A stretch of 46,037 nt of DNA from CAYFVR01 sp046541515. GTDB lineage: Bacteria > Desulfobacterota > Desulfobacteria > Desulfobacterales > Desulfococcaceae. The DNA is taken from assembly GCA_046541515.1 (NCBI GenBank), contig JBKHDD010000019.1:1-46037 (forward strand). Reading direction: 5' to 3'. The stretch's first letter is position 1; every line of letters starts with the position of its first letter. The notes beneath the pieces are model-generated. The model was not told the origin of the DNA. It ran no database searches and saw only the letters and a program-made list of their open reading frames with translations. Shown piece after piece: positions 24,365 through 32,538 of the stretch. A program made the position numbers and the translations under genes.

Positions 24365-25222
24365 TCATCCCTCCCCCTTCCCCAACCACTCCTCCAACGC
24401 CGCCAACTCCTCCGCCTTCATGGAAAAGGCGTGCTGGTCTTCGGGGAAGCGGCGCTCCATGACGTCGTCTTTGTAGCGGACCACGGCGTCGGTGATGGCG
24501 GCGCCGACCTGGGCGTATTGTTTGACGAAGCGGGGCACGAACCGGTCGAACAGGCCGACGAGGTCGTGGAGGACCAGCACCTGCCCGTCGCAATCCACCC
24601 CGGCGCCGATGCCGATGGTGGGGATGGAAACCCGCTCCGTCACCATTTTCGCCAACGGGGCGGGGACCGCCTCCAGCACCAGCGCGAAACAGCCCGCCGC
24701 CTCCAGGGCCTTGGCGTCCGCCAGCAGCGCCTTTGCCGCTTCCAAACTCCGACCCTGCACCTTGAACCCGCCCAGCGATCCCGCCGTCTGCGGCGTCAAA
24801 CCCAGATGGCCCATCACCGGCGTGCCGGAACGGACGATGGCCGCCGCCGTTTCCGCCATGGGGCCGCCGCCCTCCAGCTTCACGCAATCGGCCCGCCCCT
24901 CCTTCATGAACCGGTTGGCGTTTTCCACCGCCTGGGCCGCGGAGACGTTGTAGGCGCCGAAGGGCAGATCGCCCACCACCAGGGCCCGGTTGGCGGCCCG
25001 GGCCACCGCCTTGGTGTGGTGGATCATCTCGTCCATGGTGGCCGAAACCGTATCCGAATGGCCCAGCACCACCATGGCCAGGGAATCCCCCACCAAAATC
25101 AGGTCGATCCCGGCCCCGTCCACCAGCAGGGCGGTGGGATAATCGTAGGCGGTCAGCATGGTCAGCGGCGTTTCGCCCTTGCGGGCGCGGATGTCGAGGA
25201 TGGTGAGCTTGGGTTCGGCCAT
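24365..25222 (-). CDS. panB: 3-methyl-2-oxobutanoate hydroxymethyltransferase
   Basis: The 285-residue protein has the PanB TIM-barrel landmarks. The N-terminal block is KGETPLTMLTAYDYPTALLV. The metal/substrate block is GDSLAMVVLGHSDTVSATMD, followed by RALVVGDLPFGAYN and KLEGGGPM. The late blocks are PVMGHLGLTPQT, TIGIGAGVDCDGQVLVLHD and LVGLFDRFVPRFVKQYA. It transfers a hydroxymethyl group from methylene-tetrahydrofolate to 2-oxoisovalerate in pantothenate and CoA biosynthesis. panE lies upstream on the same strand with a 227-base spacer, so the two may share a transcript. No panC or panD is in the window. Confidence 0.95.
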   Translation of the reverse strand: MAEPKLTILDIRARKGETPLTMLTAYDYPTALLVDGAGIDLILVGDSLAMVVLGHSDTVSATMDEMIHHTKAVARAANRALVVGDLPFGAYNVSAAQAVENANRFMKEGRADCVKLEGGGPMAETAAAIVRSGTPVMGHLGLTPQTAGSLGGFKVQGRSLEAAKALLADAKALEAAGCFALVLEAVPAPLAKMVTERVSIPTIGIGAGVDCDGQVLVLHDLVGLFDRFVPRFVKQYAQVGAAITDAVVRYKDDVMERRFPEDQHAFSMKAEELAALEEWLGKGEG

Positions 25223-25449
25223 GTCGGTTCCTTTCGAAATTCGCGAGGTCGGTTTTTGTGGTGGGGTACAAGACTTTCAATTTATTCGAAATCATGCAGA
25301 AGCGGATCGCATTCGCCCTCTGCCAATCCGGCGCCATCGTTCATCCTGGCGTTCCAAAGTAAACGGGATGGAATTTGGCCCAAGGGAACCGGCGAAAAGT
25401 TCCCACCCGGACGAACCCGTCCCGCGACTCCCTCCGGATGGGACGGAAT

Positions 25450-26433
25450 TCACCCCGCCCGGTATTTCGCCGTCGCCTCCACCGCGTGGATCAAATCGGT
25501 CAACATCCGGTTCACCGGGGTCGAAACGCCGGCGGCCGCGCCTTCCCGGACCACCGCCCCGTTGATCACGTCCACCTCCGTGAGGCGCCCGGCGGCGATG
25601 TCCTGGAACATGCTGGCCCGGTTTTCCGCCGTGGCGCGGCAGACGGCGCGGACCTTCTCCAACGGCTCGTCGTAGGGCAAAGAAATTTCGCGCGCACGAG
25701 CCACGGCCACCGCTTCTTCCACGGCGGCGGCCATCAACGAATCGCAGACGGGCACTTCGGCCAGCGCGCCGTTGGGCACCCGGAGCAGGGCGGCCAAGGC
25801 GTTGATGCCCACGTTGACGACGAGCTTGCCCCAGATCAAGCCGTCCAGATCTTCCGTAACGGCGGTTGAAATGCCCGCTCGGGAAAATAATTCGGCCACC
25901 GTTTCCGGATCGACCGCGCCTGAATCCTTCCCCCCGGCCGTTGAAGAACCCGTGCCCACCCGCGCGATATGGGTCTCCCCCACCCCGGCGTGGCGCACTC
26001 GGCCCGGACCGAGCACCGTTCCGCCGTGGGCGGTGACGCCGGCCAGTGTGCGCTCCGGCCCGATCACCTCGGCCACCACGTCGGCGTTGCCCAAGCCGTT
26101 CTGGAGCGTCAACGCCGCGCCGCCTTCCGCCAGCAGGTCCCGGGCGGTTTCGGCCGCCACCCGGGTAACGGCCGATTTCGTGAAAATCAGCGCCAGATCG
26201 GCCCGGCCCGAAAACGCTTCCGGACCGGTCACGGCGGACAGCGGAACGGATTGGATGTTTCCGTCCGGCCCTTCCAGCGATAGCCCGTCCCGCTCGATCG
26301 CCGCCACATGATCCGCCCATGGATCGATCAGCGTCACCTCGGCCACGGAAGCCAGGGCGGCGCCGAAAATCGAGCCCATGGCCCCGGCGCCAATCACCGC
26401 CATCCGGGGCCGGGCCAATGCGGAATTCGCCAC
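25450..26433 (-). CDS. panE: 2-dehydropantoate 2-reductase
   Basis: The 327-residue protein has the N-terminal NADPH-binding motif VIGAGAMGSIFGAAL. The family blocks LALIFTKS, TLQNGLGNADVV, GVTAHGGTVLGPGRVRHAGV, IWGKLVVNVGINALAALLRV and DIAAGRLTEVDVINGAVVRE are present. The Lys in the IWGKL segment and the Glu in TEVD are the expected catalytic residues. It reduces ketopantoate to pantoate. The start is GTG 26433, with GGAGG seven bases before it, one base after the stop of the M16 peptidase gene, so translation is probably coupled. It lies upstream of panB, which acts one step earlier in the pathway. Confidence 0.94.
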   Translation of the reverse strand: MANSALARPRMAVIGAGAMGSIFGAALASVAEVTLIDPWADHVAAIERDGLSLEGPDGNIQSVPLSAVTGPEAFSGRADLALIFTKSAVTRVAAETARDLLAEGGAALTLQNGLGNADVVAEVIGPERTLAGVTAHGGTVLGPGRVRHAGVGETHIARVGTGSSTAGGKDSGAVDPETVAELFSRAGISTAVTEDLDGLIWGKLVVNVGINALAALLRVPNGALAEVPVCDSLMAAAVEEAVAVARAREISLPYDEPLEKVRAVCRATAENRASMFQDIAAGRLTEVDVINGAVVREGAAAGVSTPVNRMLTDLIHAVEATAKYRAG

Positions 26434-26434
26434 G

Positions 26435-29404
26435 TTAGATCCTCCGGACGTTCAGGGCGCGATCGCCCAGTTCGCCGTTGGCGGCCTTGAGCTGATCGTC
26501 GCCGGAAACCACGGCCACGGCCCGCTCGGCCTGATCGGGTCCAAAGTATTTTCCGGCGGTGGCGCGAACGACGTCCGGCGTCAGCCGCAACAGCCCTTCC
26601 TTGAATCGCTTTCGGTCCTCGTCGGCGAGGCCGATGAGGCGTCGATAAAAGGCTTTCCGCGCCGCCTGCCCCGGCGGATCGGGCCGGTCGATGTCCGCGC
26701 AGACCTGGAGGATCGATTCCTTCACGTCCTCGGCGTCGTATTCCCCATCCCGGATAAACGTTTCCGCGTCCTCGTAAACCGAAAGGGTCCGCACAATGTG
26801 GGGATCCCGGTAGGAGGCGAAGGCAAAGACGCCGTCCTCGGGATTGTACATGGCGAAGCCGCCGTAGGCGCCGCCCCGCTCTCGAATTTCCCGATGAATG
26901 TACAGCGACCGGAGCATCCGCGCCATGACGGCCAACGCCGGCGCGTCGGGATGGCCCATTCGCACGGCGGGGAAGGCCCGGGCCACGAAGGAGACCGCGC
27001 TGGTGGTGCTCCAGCCTTCCCGGGGAATGTCGCCTTCGGGCGCGATGGTCGGCGGTCCGATGCCCTCGTCGGGGCCGCCGGGCAGCCCTTCCAGCAATTC
27101 CCCCAGCGGACCGGCGGCGGCCCGGAGACCGGCTTCCTCGCCGATGAGGGCCACCCGAAGGTTGGCCGGGCTGAAGAGATGGCGTCCGGCCGCCTCCAGA
27201 TTCCGTCCCACCTCGGCCAGCCGTTCCTCGGTCGGGTCTTCGGTGATGGCCTTGATGGTCTGGTATTGCCGGATGCCGTTCCAGATTTCATTGAGCGCCC
27301 GGGTCTGGCTGAAATTGCGGGTGGCGGCCGACATGGCCAGGCTGTGGCCCGCCCGAACGATCATCCCTTCCCGGTTGGCCCGAAATTCGTTCAGCAGGGT
27401 CCGCAGCCGCCGGGTGTCGGTGAACTGAAACTCCCGCATGAGTTCGGCGACGATTTCGAACATGGGTCTGACGTTGCGCTCCAGACTCTTTCCGCTGAGG
27501 GTCACAAAGGGGGCGCAGGCGCCGTCCGCCCCGTCGTAGCGGGTGCGGGCGTGGACCGAAAGTCCGATGCCGCCGGTGTAGCGGTCGATGCGGCGCACCA
27601 GATCGGTGTAGTCGCTTCGGGCGGTGGAGAACCGGTTGAGCGCGTAGCAGAAGAACGGCAGCATCGGGACCAGCGAATCCGGCATCTGGCCGCAACCCGC
27701 CGCGGCGGTGAAGTACAGAATGCCGGAGGTGGGCTGTTCGAACCAGGTGGCCGGCGCCGCCCCTTGGGGTTCCGACGGATCGACGCTGGGCACCGAGGGC
27801 GGGATGTCGGTCAGCTCCAGGGTGGGCAGCACGGAGAGGTCTTCGTCTTCCTCCTGGAGGGCCGCCAGGGCGGCGGCGTCCTCGCGTATCCGCTCCGTTT
27901 CGGCGTGGGTCAGTCGGGCCTGAATTTCCCGCAACTCCGCCTGCTCCCGCTCGGTCTCCCGGGCCGCCAGTTCCGTGTCGGGAACCAGGGTAAAGCGGAC
28001 CCGATGGGGATTGTCCAGCAGATGGGCGCGAATCCGATCCTCGAAGGGCGTCCCCTGGTCCAGTTCCAGCCGCAGCCGGGCCAAATCGTCGTCGAAACGG
28101 AGCACCCGGGCCGGGTCCCCGCCGTGGAACCAGGTGCCGCCGAGCCCCACCAGCAACTTCAGACCGTAGGGATAGGGAGAATTGGAGACCTCCCGCCGGT
28201 GAAATTCCATCTGGTGGATGGCCGCTTCCACCAGCTCCCGGTCCACGCCGTCCCGGACCTGGGCCTCCAGCGTCTCCAGCACGATCCGCTCCACTTCGGG
28301 CGCGTCGGCCTCCCGGATGTCCTTGAGCCCGGCCACGAACATGGTGTCCCGGTTGTCGGGGTCGTAGCCGGAGCCGTCCGAAAGCGCGGAACCCAGGCCG
28401 GAGTCCAGCAGGGCGGTGCGGAGCGGAGCGGCCGGATTCCCCAGCAGAATCTGGCCCAGCAACGACATCGCCATGACCTCGTAAGTGTCCCGAATGTCGG
28501 CGGCGAGCCATGCCAGGCAGGACTGGGATTTTTTCTCCGGATTCTCGGAGGGGTCCAGCGGATAAAACCGGGTTTCCTCTCGGGAAACCGACCATCGGGG
28601 CTGATTGGGCACGTCGGTGTGGGGATCGATCCGGGCGAAATGGCGCAGGACGTTTTCCTCGATCCGGTCCAGATGACTCCGAAGCGGCAGGTTGCCGTAG
28701 GTGAAAAAGTAGCTGTTGCTGGGATGGTAGTGACGACGGTGAAAGGCCAGCAACGCCTCGTGGGTCAGCTTGGGAATGTCCGACGGTTCGCCGCCGGAGT
28801 TGTTGCCGTAGGTGGTGTCCGGGTACAGGGACCGCATCAGGTAGCGGACCATCACCTGATCCGGGGAGGACATGGCCCCTTTCATTTCGTTATACACCAC
28901 GCCCCGGTAGACCAGCCGCCCGTCTTCCTCGAAATCCAGCCGATGGCCTTCCTGGAGAAAATTGAGCCGCTCCAGATTGGGGAAAAACGCGGCGTCCAGA
29001 TAGACGTCCAACAAGTTCCCGAAGTCCTTGGGGTTCTGGGTGGCGAAGGGGTACATGGTCCAGTCCGACGCCGTAAAGGCGTTCATGAAGGTGTTGAGAC
29101 TCCGTTTGATCATGGAAAAAAACGGGTCCCGGACCGGAAATTTTCGGGAGCCGCACAGGGCGGTGTGCTCCAGAATGTGGGCCACGCCGGTGGAATCCTC
29201 CGGAACGGTCTTGAACGCCACGCCGAAGACGTTTTCGGCGTCGTCCCGGCTGACGTGAATGTGCCGGGCGTCGGTTTCGGTGTGTTGCAACTCGTAAAAA
29301 ACGGCGTTGATCACGGGCAAAGGCGCCACCCGCCGCAGCTCGTAGCCGCCGATCCGGTCGCCGGCGGAAAGGCCCGGATTGAGTTGATCTTCGGTGTGTT
29401 CCAT
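26435..29404 (-). CDS. M16C (presequence-protease-like) zinc metallopeptidase
   Basis: The 989-residue protein has the inverted zinc motif HILEH near residue 76 (DSTGVAHILEHTALCGSRKF) and a downstream VVYNEMKGAMSSPD glutamate ligand segment. The four-lobed clamshell organisation of M16C enzymes (PreP/Cym1) fits its length. Conserved C-terminal-half pieces such as RERGGAYGGFAMYNPEDGVF and SYRDPHIVRTLSVYEDA are present. No signal peptide is visible, so it is probably cytoplasmic and degrades peptides. It directly precedes panE with a one-base gap, a linkage for which I see no functional reason. The upstream ribosome site is weak. Confidence 0.92.
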   Translation of the reverse strand: MEHTEDQLNPGLSAGDRIGGYELRRVAPLPVINAVFYELQHTETDARHIHVSRDDAENVFGVAFKTVPEDSTGVAHILEHTALCGSRKFPVRDPFFSMIKRSLNTFMNAFTASDWTMYPFATQNPKDFGNLLDVYLDAAFFPNLERLNFLQEGHRLDFEEDGRLVYRGVVYNEMKGAMSSPDQVMVRYLMRSLYPDTTYGNNSGGEPSDIPKLTHEALLAFHRRHYHPSNSYFFTYGNLPLRSHLDRIEENVLRHFARIDPHTDVPNQPRWSVSREETRFYPLDPSENPEKKSQSCLAWLAADIRDTYEVMAMSLLGQILLGNPAAPLRTALLDSGLGSALSDGSGYDPDNRDTMFVAGLKDIREADAPEVERIVLETLEAQVRDGVDRELVEAAIHQMEFHRREVSNSPYPYGLKLLVGLGGTWFHGGDPARVLRFDDDLARLRLELDQGTPFEDRIRAHLLDNPHRVRFTLVPDTELAARETEREQAELREIQARLTHAETERIREDAAALAALQEEDEDLSVLPTLELTDIPPSVPSVDPSEPQGAAPATWFEQPTSGILYFTAAAGCGQMPDSLVPMLPFFCYALNRFSTARSDYTDLVRRIDRYTGGIGLSVHARTRYDGADGACAPFVTLSGKSLERNVRPMFEIVAELMREFQFTDTRRLRTLLNEFRANREGMIVRAGHSLAMSAATRNFSQTRALNEIWNGIRQYQTIKAITEDPTEERLAEVGRNLEAAGRHLFSPANLRVALIGEEAGLRAAAGPLGELLEGLPGGPDEGIGPPTIAPEGDIPREGWSTTSAVSFVARAFPAVRMGHPDAPALAVMARMLRSLYIHREIRERGGAYGGFAMYNPEDGVFAFASYRDPHIVRTLSVYEDAETFIRDGEYDAEDVKESILQVCADIDRPDPPGQAARKAFYRRLIGLADEDRKRFKEGLLRLTPDVVRATAGKYFGPDQAERAVAVVSGDDQLKAANGELGDRALNVRRI

Positions 29405-29592
29405 GAAGTACGCTCACTTTCGGTCGAAGTGGGATTGATCCGATTGATGGGGTGCGCGCCGGGTTTGTTCGTCTCCCGGCCGAGCCATTGCGAGATAACG
29501 ATAAAAAGGGAATATAATCAGCTTAGCGCCCGGGTCACGGAAGGAATCCGGGAAGGCGGAAAAAGGCGGGGAGAATCCGATTTGCTTTCGAC

Positions 29593-29955
29593 TCACGTCG
29601 CGGCGTACACGCCCCTGCGCACCCGCTGAATATGCCCTTTTTTGTCCAGACGGTAGATGATGTTGCGGAGTTTTTTTTCCTCGAAACCGGTTTTCTGCTG
29701 AATTTCGGAGAACCGGGCCCCGTCCTCGTATCCCCGGATGATTTCCAGCACGAAGTTGGATGCCTCCCCCGCTTTTCCCCCGCCCGGCCGTTTGCCCGAG
29801 GGCGCGGACTGAAGGTTTTCGGCCAGCATCTGCTCCAGCCGGTCGATCCGCGCGATGAGCCGGTCCACGTCCTTTTTGGTGGGAATGCTGTAGTCGCGCA
29901 TGAATTTGCGAACCAAGGTGTCGAACGTGACCTGCTTTTGCCGCTTTCCGACCAT
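29593..29955 (-). CDS. Small winged-helix protein with N-terminal coiled segment
   Basis: The 120-residue product has three parts. Residues 1-45 (VRKFMRDYSIPTKKDVDRLI, ARIDRLEQML) look helical with heptad-like Leu/Ile. Residues 46-66 are a Gly/Lys-rich linker. Residues 67-120 form a winged helix: VLEIIRGYEDGARFSEIQQK, TGFEEKKLRNIIYRLDKKGH, IQRVRRGVYAAT. GGAGGAG lies eight bases before the ATG. It is likely a DNA-binding regulator. I have an impression of similar unnamed proteins in Desulfobacterota but cannot verify it. It is divergent from the Rpn-type gene. Confidence 0.7.
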   Translation of the reverse strand: MVGKRQKQVTFDTLVRKFMRDYSIPTKKDVDRLIARIDRLEQMLAENLQSAPSGKRPGGGKAGEASNFVLEIIRGYEDGARFSEIQQKTGFEEKKLRNIIYRLDKKGHIQRVRRGVYAAT

Positions 29956-30213
29956 ATCGGATCTCCTCCGGAGGAAATGCCAACCTGAAATAAAAAAAGT
30001 GGATACAACGCGAATTCCTAAGAAAGAGCGGGAGAAAAGTCAAGCGGGAGGGCGAGAAAAGCGAGTAAAAAGGAAAAGCGAGCCCCTAGGGGACGGGTTT
30101 CCGACCGGAAGGATCAATCCGCGTCGATTCGCGAGCGTTCATTTGTAATTCCCATCGGGTAGTGCTATTTTCTCGGAAGAAACTTCATCCTCAAGCGGAG
30201 AAACGAACGCCGG

Positions 30214-31011
30214 ATGCAATACGACATCGCCTCCAAAGTGCTGATCGACCGGTGCCGGGACGACATCATCCGTTACCTGCTCGACATTCCGGTTCGCGAA
30301 AGCCGGATTTTGGAGCCGCTGCCCCAGGAAACGGTCAGCCTGAAACGCGGCGATTATCCGATTATGATCACCGATGAATCCGGCGGCCAGGAAATGGCGA
30401 TTATCGAGATTTACGCCGAGTGGGACAAGTTGATCCCCCTGCACCTGATCGACTACCGGGTTCGGCACAAAATTCAGCACGGCGTGGAAGCCGTCAGTTG
30501 CGTCATCCTGCTCCGGCCGTCCGGCTCGGCGACGGACCGGTACAAGGACCGAGAACTCCGGTTCCGTTTCCGGCTTGTCAAAATCTACGAAATGGACGCG
30601 CGGCGGGTGGTCTCCGAGGGACCGTTGTGCATGTTGCCGTTCGTTCCGCTCATGAAGGGCGGCGAGGCGGCGCTGGACGAGGCGGAGGAACTGGTTTACC
30701 GCAGCGAGAAAACCCGGCCGGAGAAGGCCGACATGCTCACCTCCATGGCCATCCTCTCCGGCCTGGTATCGGCGGAACTCCCCGCCAGACTCATCGCAAG
30801 GAGGAAAGACATCATGATCGAATCTGCGGCGTACGATATCATCAAGAAGGAAGGGTATGCGGAAGGGGTTCTGAAAGGACGTAATGAAGCCAAACGAGAA
30901 AACGCAAGAAACTTAATTCTTCTAGGCGTCCTTACGGACGAACAAATCGCCCAAGCAACCGGGTTGAAGATAGAAGAAATTCGGGGGCTGAAAAAGGAAA
31001 CGAAAAAATAG
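30214..31011 (+). CDS. Rpn-family PD-(D/E)XK nuclease / transposase-like protein
   Basis: The 265-residue protein starts MQYDIASKVLIDRCRDDIIR. It carries the nuclease-like core QEMAIIEIYAEWDKLIPLHL followed by LIDYRVRHKIQH. A strand SCVILLRPSGSATDRYKDRE, then FRFRLVKIYEMDA, is typical of this branch of Rpn/PDDEXK proteins. The C-terminal half is helical and ends with the tail ILLGVLTDEQIAQATGLKIE seen in many such proteins. Rpn proteins promote recA-independent recombination and are often in multicopy. A partial second copy of its last 290 or so bases lies 100 bases downstream. Confidence 0.82.
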   Translation: MQYDIASKVLIDRCRDDIIRYLLDIPVRESRILEPLPQETVSLKRGDYPIMITDESGGQEMAIIEIYAEWDKLIPLHLIDYRVRHKIQHGVEAVSCVILLRPSGSATDRYKDRELRFRFRLVKIYEMDARRVVSEGPLCMLPFVPLMKGGEAALDEAEELVYRSEKTRPEKADMLTSMAILSGLVSAELPARLIARRKDIMIESAAYDIIKKEGYAEGVLKGRNEAKRENARNLILLGVLTDEQIAQATGLKIEEIRGLKKETKK

Positions 31012-31091
31012 CCGCTGCTTTTCCCGCAGATTGCCGGAACTCGAATGGACCGCCTTCTTTCCACCCTCGATTAGCGGCGGTACTGTTCAGA

Positions 31092-31467
31092 TTGAATGGT
31101 TTTCGCAATCCCAAGGGTTGGAAAAAGGCCGACATGCTCACTTCCATGGCCATCCTCTCCGGCCTCGTTTCGGCGGAACTCCCCGCCCGACTCATCGCAA
31201 GGAGGAAAGACATCATGATCGAATCGGCGGCGTACGATATCATCAAGAAGGAAGGTTTTGCGGAGGGACGAAAAACGGGGCGAGAGGAGGGCCATGGAAG
31301 GACGCAATGAAGCAAATCGGGACAATGCAAAAAACCTGCTTCTCCTAGGCATATTGACGGATGAACAAATCGCCCAGGCCACGGGATTGAACCTGGAAGA
31401 AGTCCTGGCGCTGAAAAAGGAAACGAAAAAATTGCCGCTACGAGGCCATGGTCTTCAGCCCCAGTAG
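31092..31467 (+). pseudogene. Decayed partial duplicate of the Rpn gene 3' end
   Basis: From 31125 the DNA repeats the Rpn gene from 30724 on. The first frame, from a TTG at 31092, encodes DMLTSMAILSGLVSAELPAR, then KDIMIESAAYDIIKKEG, and runs out at GHGRTQ (31310). The homologous tail continues in another frame as ILTDEQIAQATGLNLEE to 31467. About 20 extra bases plus a frame change near 31265-31300 separate the two parts. The TAG that ends the intact gene is TTG here, so the tail reads on into the vapC 3' end. The nuclease core is missing, so this copy cannot be active. Confidence 0.85.
31125..31440 (+). repeat. Second copy of a roughly 300-base direct repeat (first copy 30724-31018)
   Basis: Homology begins at AAGGCCGACATGCTCAC in both copies and is near identical through the ATCATGATCGAATC region. 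It continues, with an insertion in the second copy, to GAAACGAAAAAAT-TAG/TTG-GCCGCT. It ends within a few bases of the vapC stop codon at 31438, so the duplication event reached that gene. Confidence 0.85.
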
Positions 31468-31884
31468 CCTTGCGGCGTGAATGATAGCGGCATCCGAAGC
31501 GACAAAAAGACTCAGCGTGGAAAACTCGGAAAACGCGAGGGCGGAGGCCAATTGCAGGGAGCCAAGCGTCCTGAGCCCGTTTTCCAAACCGACACTTTTC
31601 AGCAAATCGGACGCCCGTTTTTTAATTTGGCTTTCAATTTCAATGACTTCAAAACGGAGAACATCTTCGTCGAAAGCCGAGACCGCTTCGTTAAACGCCA
31701 CAATGTCAATTTCACGGATTCTCACCTTTTTGGCAAGAGCTGAAATCATTTCAATAATCGCGAGATCCGAAATGACGATGCGCGGCTTTTCCTGAAACAG
31801 AAGAGAGGTGAGTTCTTGGGTTCCGTTTTCTTCATGATAGAGCTTGACCAACGCGCTGGTATCAAAGAAAAATCTTCTCTTCAT
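31438..31884 (-). CDS. VapC-like PIN-domain toxin
   Basis: The 148-residue protein starts MKRRFFFDTSALVKLYHEEN, the standard PIN opening with the first catalytic Asp in FDTSALVKLY. An internal acidic pair lies in IVISDLAIIEMISALAKK, and the last conserved region reads SLQLASALAF, then LFVASDAAIIHAARLLGLK. It is probably an RNase toxin held in check by the overlapping upstream gene (ATGA at 31881-31884). It is convergent with the Rpn remnant, which abuts its stop codon. Confidence 0.88.
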   Translation of the reverse strand: MKRRFFFDTSALVKLYHEENGTQELTSLLFQEKPRIVISDLAIIEMISALAKKVRIREIDIVAFNEAVSAFDEDVLRFEVIEIESQIKKRASDLLKSVGLENGLRTLGSLQLASALAFSEFSTLSLFVASDAAIIHAARLLGLKTMAS

Positions 31885-32120
31885 ATTCGATCTCTTCTGG
31901 ATGCCAACACCTCTTCGCTCATCTCCCCCTCTATGGGCCTCAAAAGCTTTCTAACTTTTTGAAAAGAATAATCGGCTTCCGCCATTTCCGTTTCACCCTC
32001 TGTTTCAACGATGACTTTGACCACTTGGGAAGGCTTCAACAGCAACCGCTTCCGAATTTGTGCCGGTAGGAAAATATGGCCATCTTCCGAAACGCTTGCG
32101 TGAAATTCAGCACGTTTCAT
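31881..32120 (-). CDS. VapB-like antitoxin, AbrB/SpoVT type
   Basis: The 79-residue protein has an N-terminal swapped-hairpin DNA-binding segment: AEFHASVSEDGHIFLPAQIR then KRLLLKPSQVVKVIVETEGE. This is the AbrB/MazE-like pattern. A short C-terminal helical segment, SFQKVRKLLRPIEGEMSEEV, would bind the toxin. It is translationally coupled to the PIN gene by ATGA. It is probably autoregulated, as in related modules. Confidence 0.85.
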   Translation of the reverse strand: MKRAEFHASVSEDGHIFLPAQIRKRLLLKPSQVVKVIVETEGETEMAEADYSFQKVRKLLRPIEGEMSEEVLASRRDRI

Positions 32121-32177
32121 GGTTTTTTACCTTGTCTTTATTTCTACTTTGGCAAGTTGCTTGAGCGGCGGCTTTCT

Positions 32178-32208
32178 CCCCCTTTCGTAAAGGGGGGTAG
32201 GGGGGATT
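32178..32208. repeat. C-run/G-run hairpin, probable dispersed intergenic repeat
   Basis: CCCCCTTT (32178-32185) pairs with AAAGGGGG (32189-32196), followed by a second G-run, GTAGGGGGGA, and a T-run. The form 'AATCCCCCCTACCCCCCTTT' on the minus strand is familiar to me as a dispersed intergenic element in several bacterial genomes. It could act as a terminator on the plus strand, but no plus-strand gene ends just before it. Confidence 0.5.
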
Positions 32209-32422
32209 TTTTCGGATCGGGAAACTCCATTTCCCCTTCCAAAGCGCCAGCCTCCCAAAATAGAATTAAGAATAATTGGGCAACCCAACATCAAGTCGCA
32301 TGGGTTGGACGCCAAAAACATCATCGGCTGGATACGCTGCGCGGTCAAGGGGGAAATGGCTTGAATTTGGATATTCGGGATGAACGGAATTGCGCTTGTC
32401 GAATCGGGAGGTCGCGGAAATC

Positions 32423-32447
32423 GAGCGACGATTACAACTCGTCGCTC
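32423..32447. repeat. Perfect 9-base stem hairpin
   Basis: GAGCGACGA, a 7-base loop TTACAAC, then TCGTCGCTC. There is no T-run. It is located 90 bases before the AAA ATPase gene and might be an operator or a remnant of coding sequence. Confidence 0.4.
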
Positions 32448-32538
32448 CCGAGTGAGGCATGGCGATTCACGCAAGCCACAACCAAGATCAACACATTGAC
32501 TTTAGCGGCGAGATTGCTATCATGAGAAATCATGAATC

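Larger units (their letters stand above)
32121..32538. other. 418-base gap with repeats and a possible gene remnant
   Basis: The left half holds a C-run/G-run hairpin repeat (32178-32196). The middle has GGGCAACCCAAC / GTTGG-like short repeats around 32277-32310. In the plus strand near 32390-32455 a frame reads LSNREVAEIERRLQLVAPE before a stop, which looks like real coding sequence that has lost its ends. The perfect hairpin at 32423-32447 overlaps that stretch. No intact gene is visible. Confidence 0.4.

Noticed and set aside
25223..25449. Spacer between panE and panB as a second copy of the hairpin element
   Set aside because: It has similar GGAATT/GGGACGG words but lacks the inverted arms and direct repeats of the 10063-10178 element.
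26378..29629. A 1083-codon open frame on the plus strand
   Set aside because: Shadow of the M16C peptidase and panE genes; no recognisable domains and composition typical of antisense frames.
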